A stretch of DNA of 12,504 bases from Fidelibacterota bacterium TMED108 (GTDB taxonomy: Bacteria > Fidelibacterota > Marinisomatia > Marinisomatales > TCS55). The notes under the pieces were generated by a model. That model was given only the letters and a program-made list of their open reading frames with translations. It searched no databases and was not told the DNA's origin. A program made the position numbers and the translations under genes. The stretch lies in contig NHFJ01000027.1 of NCBI GenBank assembly GCA_002172545.1, forward strand, positions 1-12,504, in the 5' to 3' direction. This document shows positions 1 through 6,800 of this stretch, piece after piece (positions within the stretch are counted from its first letter, which is position 1; every line of letters begins with the position of its first letter).

Positions 1-118
1 GAGCTTCTTCCTCTTTTGGGGCTTCTTCTTCAGCTGGAGCTTCTTCCTCTTTTGGGGCTTCTTCTTCAGCTGGAGCTTCTTCCTCTTTAGGGGTTTCTTC
101 TTCAGCTGGAGCTTCTTT
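1..118. repeat. 36-bp tandem repeat encoding an acidic Glu/Ala/Pro/Lys tail
   Basis: Copies lie at 1-36, 37-72 and 73-108, with a partial copy starting at 109. The first two copies are identical as read; the third has two substitutions. The unit is 12 codons, so copy-number change keeps the reading frame. It encodes alternating APAEEE and APKEEE blocks on the minus strand. The array continues past the left edge, so total copy number is unknown. Confidence 0.9.
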
Positions 119-394
119 AGTCTCAACGATTTCTTCGTTAGTCTGATCAATTAAATCTTCATTAGGCTCTGAGTCTGTTGATGGCATCTCTATATCGACA
201 AGATTAGCTTCATCCTCCATTTGCTTTAACGCAGCATCTAGTTTTTGACCCTTTTCTAAGCCAATCATTGACTCATTGAATCTCCAATAACCTTCTTTAT
301 CAGATGGAACACTTTTAACAAACTTAACGTGAACTAGATCCTTGCCTTTAGATCCGGATGTTTTTTCTTCAAAACTTTTTTGTTTTTTAGCCAT
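2..394 (-). CDS. Small basic-head, acidic-tail protein, partial (C-terminus beyond window)
   Basis: The open frame reads from ATG at 394 to the left edge (131 codons) without a stop. The start is fixed by AGGAG at 404-408, 9 bases upstream. The product begins MAKKQKSFEEKTSGSKGKD. Residues 1-60 are lysine-rich and contain a short possibly folded segment around residues 20-45 (VHVKFVKSV, then YWRFNESMIGL). From about residue 60 it becomes strongly acidic (EDEANLVDIEMP, EPNEDLIDQ), and from about residue 93 it is a 12-residue repeat rich in A, P, E and K (APAEEE-APKEEE). There is no signal peptide or membrane segment, so it is probably cytoplasmic. The head vaguely recalls the small lysine-rich proteins of the DUF4295 type found in Bacteroidota, but I would not assign it. 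The gene lies 89 bases downstream of the giant gene on the same strand and has its own ribosome binding site. Function unknown. Confidence 0.85.
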   Translation of the reverse strand, partial: MAKKQKSFEEKTSGSKGKDLVHVKFVKSVPSDKEGYWRFNESMIGLEKGQKLDAALKQMEDEANLVDIEMPSTDSEPNEDLIDQTNEEIVETKEAPAEEETPKEEEAPAEEEAPKEEEAPAEEEAPKEEEA

Positions 395-483
395 TGCTGA
401 AATCTCCTAAAATAAAAATGTAAATAGGCCGAGAATTTAGTCTTATTATTTTATTAATCATCGCACTATTAACTTAATTTTAA

Positions 484-813
484 TTATTCCGGTCTCCATT
501 CATACTCCATTACTTCTCCGTCGCTCATATTGCCTGGTTTTCTTGTGCCTGTAACTACGCGAATTTTGTTATTACTAATAAACTCAACCAGACTTATTCT
601 ATTCTTAGAAGCATCATCCATCTCTACAGTCAAAAGGTAGGGTTTTTGATTAAAATCAAACTTAAATGCACCCTTTTCTTCATTGCTTATCTTAGTGCCT
701 AAAGATAAACCTTGCATAAACCTTCCAGATATACCCGAATCATCAGGTTCAAATATCCAAACAACTTCAATAATAGCTCCCTTGTAGTACCATTTTCCAG
801 CCATACTTCTTAT
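484..813 (-). other. C-terminal beta-rich domain of the giant protein
   Basis: Residues 2720-2828 do not follow the Ig-like pattern. The segment opens AGKWYYKG and continues with alternating strands, a GAFKFDFNQKPYLLTVEM step, and a closing RKPGNMSDGEVMEYEWRP. This layout recalls small lipocalin-like domains of the TIGR03067 kind, which show a W at the first strand, a D-x-x-x-K-P step and a late R-P motif. The resemblance is from memory and tentative. The domain could be a terminal cap, a ligand-binding tip or an anchoring element. Confidence 0.45.
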
Positions 814-3800
814 GTATTCAATAAATTCTATAAGTACTGGCTCAGCTTCATTGTCAGCAAAGTCAACTGCGTCTACACCAAGCGAATATACAACGCCGGC
901 GCTTAAAGACTCCTGAATCGGCAGGGAAGCCTTTTCATATGTTCCTTTCTTTAAATATTGATCATAAAGTGGAATTTTCTGCTTTGTCACTTCGTCACTT
1001 AAACCGCCGGTTCTTGTCCACACTATTTTACCATCTTTAAGATCTTCACTTATATCAATATTTATATCCGAACCCATAAAATAGGAATTTGAAGTTGGGT
1101 AAAATATGCTAATTCTAGGCCTAGTTATATCGTACTTAACATTTTCAATTACATTTGATTTTGATGCATTTGTAGCTAAATCCTCACCAACAAACTGAAC
1201 ACTGTATACTGTTCCATCGTTTATCAAAGGTACTTGGGAAGTTTTTTGTGGTTGATCAAAACTAGTCTCTAATTCTAGAGATTCAAGATTAACTATTACA
1301 GGTGAATTTGGATCTGGGCTACCGCTAACTCTAGAATAAATTATTTGACCAGCGCTAAGTTGTTCAGATATTGAATATGAAATGTCAAGATGATTAACCG
1401 CAGAATTTGATTCAGGATACTTGAGCTCCAGCGTAGGTGGAACATCATCGTAAACAACGCTCATAACAAACTTTTTGCCTGTATTTCCAGCTAAATCTTT
1501 ACCTTCAAGTGTAATACGGTACATCGCATTTACAACAAGATCAAGTTGCGGAAGTTTGGAGTTGTCTCCGTCTCCAGGTTTAAGTAGGTCATTTGAAAGA
1601 TTAAATTCATGAGGAGCATTTGCATCTGCTTCTCCCCCCATATGGATCCAAGTGTATTTTCCCGATTGCAAGACTTCGCTAACACTCCAAGAAACGGTTT
1701 GTGAATTCACGCGACTACTTGCAACTGGTAAGACTTGAGTAAAATTTGGTTTACTCGTATCAAAGCTGATATTTTTTGCTATTATGGCCGAGGTTTCATT
1801 TTGAGCTTTATCTTTAGCAATAATATCTATATTATAAACGACACCATCGATCAGATCGGTTTGACCGCTTAAGACCCCTATGTCAAAAGTGCCCATTGAA
1901 AGTTCATTGAGCGCTAAATTTATTTTTACTTCATCAGTGCCATCTACTGGCCTCCACGTAACAATACCCTCTATTAGATCTTCATCTGAGGAATAACTGA
2001 TTTCCGCTAGATTTATATAGGAGTCAGATTTTGGGTATTCGCCTACGAGCTTTGGAGGTGTATTATCAAAAAATAATCTGCCAAAATTATATACAGATGA
2101 ATTACCTGCTCGATCTGTACCATTAAATACAATCAAATACCAGGCTCCACTTACAAGTGAGGGTTCTGGATCAAATTTTACCTGAGGATATTCCCCTTCT
2201 TCTAAAGTTCCTCCTACAAGCTTGGAAGTATGCTGCGCTTTTAAATCATCTTCACCTTCCTGCCATATCCAATCAACTGAAGCAATACTTAGCATTTCAT
2301 TTGAACGCAAGCCAAGTACTGGTGAATTGATAAAAGTATCTAAATCTGGAGAAATAATTGAAATTTCAGGTGGTATATCATCAAATGTAACATTTTCAAC
2401 AATGTTCGATAAGCCATCGTTCCCAGCTATATCTACACCCTCAACACTAATTTTGTATACAGCATTACTAACTAAACTTACTTGCTGATTAATATCAATA
2501 GTTAATTTTAAAGATTGAATCAATTGATCATCTAAGAGAGTAATTTCATGCGGGCTAGAGGAGTCGTTGGGGCCGCCAGTTCTTTCAATTATTATTTTTC
2601 CACTACTTAATGACTCATTGAGTGAAAAATCTACATTTATTTGGTTACTGAAAATAGAAGGCTTAGGGTTAAGAATGACCATTTCAGGGCCAGTGGAATC
2701 ATAGGTAATATTGTCAACGCTAACCTCATCAGCTATATTGCCAGCCATATCCTCAGCTACAAAAGAAATTGAATAGACTGATCCATCTTTAAGGATTATA
2801 TCATTTTCAAAAGATTCATCGTAATGAGCACCTTGTTTTAAACGCTCTCCGCTTAAATTTACTACATGTGGACTCTGGGGATCTTGCGCTCCACCAGTAC
2901 GTGTGAATGTAATTTTTGACTTTCCCATTTCTTCATTAGAAGAATAAGTTAAAATAGGCACATTAAAGCGAGAACCAGAGGAAGGACTTTCAATTGCAAT
3001 AACAGGTGGAAGTAAATCAAAAAATACATCATTTATTGCTTGAACTTTTGCTGGATTTCCCGCCTTATCAAAACCTTCAATTGATACGCTATAGCGACCA
3101 CCATCTGCAAGTTGAGCTGTAATACCAATATCAAAATCTGAGTGAACTCCTTTTTGCAGTTCTTTGCCTGACAAAGATACTTTATGCGGAGAATTTACAT
3201 CAACGGTTCCACTCGTTTGAATAAATACAACGGTAGCAGTTTCTAAATTTTCAGTCGATGAAAATGAAACTACTGTTGATTTAATTTGTTCAGCATCAAT
3301 TGGTCGACTAATAGATATTTCTGGTGATTGATTATCAAAAGCTATATTTTCAATAGCGATTGTTTTAGCATTGTTTGAGGCATAATCTTGCCCGGTCAGT
3401 TCAAAAGTATAAATTGACCCATTAGCAAGTTTTGGCTGATTGGCTAGAATTACATTTTCATAAGAGCCTTTGCGTAACTCATTAGCAGAAAGCAATATCG
3501 ATTGGGGTGAATTTTCATCTTCTACACCACCGGTTCTTGTAATTTTTAAGGTTGAATTTGCTAAAGGCTCACTTAAAGTATAGCTTATAGTGTTCGTATT
3601 GATATAGCCGTTATTATTAATATTATCAATACTTATAATTGGATCAGTTATATCGTATGTAATATTTTTTATCAATATTTGTTCAGCTATATTTCCCGCA
3701 AAATCAACCCCATCAAATGACAAATTATACGTTGATCCATCCACCCATTTAAACTCTTCAAAAATTTTATTATCTATGGTGCCAATTTTTCTTAGTTCTT

Positions 3801-6800
3801 CAATTAAAACTAGTTCATGAGGTGAGTTTTCATCTGTTGCGCCCGCAACACTAGTTAATACCAGCTTTCCCTCATTAAGATTCTCGCTAATTGATATAGT
3901 AATTCCTTGTGAATTGATAAATGCATTATCTGTAGGCTGTATTATTTTCAATGTTGGTTTTTCATTATCAAATACAATGTTTTCAACGATAATTTCAGGT
4001 GCGCTATTGCCCGCGGCATCACTGCCTTCAAATTTTATATTATAGATAGAACCATTTACTAGCCTGACAAATGATTTAGGCAGTTTTCCTCCTTGAGCCC
4101 CTTTATTTTTTTTTGAGCCCGCGAGTGTAATCATATGAGTAGTTTTTGGATCTGTTGATCCACCTACATTTTCAAAATATATTTTACCTTCTTTTAGATC
4201 CTCTGTTAACGTATAGTTTATAAATGCTTCTTGAATAAAAGTATCATCTACTGGCTCTACATCTACAAATTCAGGGGGTGTGGTATCAAATAGAATATTT
4301 TCTACGAATACATCATTACCTTTATTTCCTGCAAGATCTGTACCTGATATAGTAATTCGATATGCTACACCATCAACTAAATTTGGAGGATCGGAGAATA
4401 TTAAATCTAATTTCTCGCCACCGGATTTTTCTTCATTATTTAGTATTTTTGTATGAGGTGATAATGGGTCTTCTCCACTAATAGCGGTCCATATTATACT
4501 TCCTTCATCTAAAGCCTCGCTGATAGTAAAAGAAATTTCTGTTGAATTAACTGGTAGATCACTTTGTGGGGATATAAATGAAAACTCGGGAGGGGTAATA
4601 TCAAAAGTTACGCCAGTCAATGTGTCAGATATTCCTATATTGGATGCGCGGTCAATACCTTCAATGAAAATTGAATAGAGTACTTTTTCTTGAGGTTTTA
4701 CTCCGTAGTTTTTTAAAACATGCTTACCATCAAAAACATCTTTATCTCGAAGGTTGAATTCAAGAGGATCTAACCCATTTCCAATCCATACCATCTTAGC
4801 TGAAACCATTGGCTCATTAACACTGTAAGTAATTTCATTTGAATTAACAAAATTGCCCTCTAAAGGGTTAGTAATTGAGATTTTGGGTGGAGATGTATCG
4901 TATGTTATATCCGTTACGGATATTTCTTTTGATATATTTGAAGCAAAATCTTTTCCAATTATTGATATGGTATAGACCTCTCCATCTCTTAATGCAACAT
5001 AATTCGACAACGGAGTCGAATCTTTTTTACCGGCCTTTAATTCTTCACCTAAAAGCGCAGATTCTAGACGCGCCTCGGATGAATTTCGTTGAAAATAAAC
5101 AACACCGCTATCAATATCCTCTGAAAGAAGCCATCCAATTGATACTAGGTTTATAAATGAACCAGATGCTGGAGATAGGTTGGTAAATACTGGAGGTGTT
5201 AAGTCAACCTTGATTTCGCTTACAATAGCCTCAGATGCCCTATTTTTAGCCCGATCGAACCCATTTAGTGTAATAGTGTAGGTGGTTGCATCTTTAAGTT
5301 CTGGATTGAAAAGATTATCGGAGTTATAATCTCCTGCAAATAGACTTTTCGGGTGCGTATAAGTTTTTCTATCTTCTTCACCTGATATTGATTCACCCAT
5401 CCAGTCAATTTTAAAATCGTAAATATCTTCATTTACGCTAAATAACATTTCAGATTCAGCAGTGAATATATTTGATTTTGGAGAGGTTATTGCTAATACA
5501 GGTGAAGTGATATCATAAAGGATTTTTTCAACTTTTACAGTGTCGCTTATGTTACCTGCTGGATCATAACCAACATAACTTAATGTATATTCCGATCCAT
5601 CAACTAAACCCGGCATATTATAAAGATCGACTGGGCCAATTTCTTTACCCAAAAGCTCATCATTTTCAAGCTCCATGATATGAGGCGATAAGTTGTCTTC
5701 AACTCCCCCACTCCTTGTCCATATCATTTGCGCAGTTTGGAGAAGCTCACTGTTTTTAAAATGAACTTTTTTATAATTCACCGCTGAACCTGAATCCGGA
5801 TCGATTATTGATAATTCAGGTGGAGTAAAGTCATACTGCAGTCCAGGAACAAAGGCTTTTTTTGCTTTGTTTCCTGCACGATCGCTCCCTGAAAGCGACA
5901 TGGTGTACAAGGCATTTTCAACTACTTGAGGGCTGTTTTCAAGATCAACTTCTACGTGGACGCCTTCCTGCATCTCTTCTCTTGTTAATACTGCTGTAAA
6001 TGGGGCAGATGGATCACTTACTCCACCAAGCCACATCCACTTAAATTCAGCTTCAAATAAAGTTTCTGATAAACTATATGATACCGCACTGGTTTTTGAT
6101 ATGGATCTGGGTAATGGGTATGATAATACTATCTGAGGTTGTGTAATATCATACAATATGTCTTCAATGTAAATTATGTTCGACTCATTGCCAGCAGGAT
6201 CAAAAGCTGAGTAGGAAATATTGTAAATACCTCCATCAACCAAGGAAGGTGCATTTGCAATTGATGATGGCCCAAACGTTCCACTATTCAATTCTTCTTT
6301 AAATAACTGCATAATATGAAGACTATCGTTATCACTAATCCCTGAAACCCAGGACCATGTGATGGATCCAGATTTTAATAATTCACTATTTGAAAAAGAC
6401 ACCTTTTTGTGATTTACAGCATCACCGCTTAAAGGAGTAAACCAGGTTAATTTTGGAGGTGTAAAATCATATTCTATATTTGAAATAACTACATCATTAG
6501 CTTCGTTCCCTGCGCGATCGACACCTGAGACTGAAAGTGTATAAACAGTATTTTCTACAAATTTTGGAATATTAACAAGCTGCTTTCGAGAGTATATATC
6601 TTTTTTCATTTCATCTGCCTCTAAAATAGCTACGTAAGGTGCAAGTGTATCTTCAACTCCACCTACCCTATCCCATTTAAACTCTCCCTTGTATATATTC
6701 TCAGACAATGTATAGCTAACATCGGTTGAATTAGTTATTAGATTTTGCGAAGGATAGTTAACCAAAATCTCAGGTTTTGTAAAATCATATAAAATGTCTT

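Noticed and set aside
395..483. Possible terminator after the giant gene
   Set aside because: The best inverted repeat is a 5-bp TTAAT/ATTAA stem with a 9-base loop and no downstream T-run; too weak to call.
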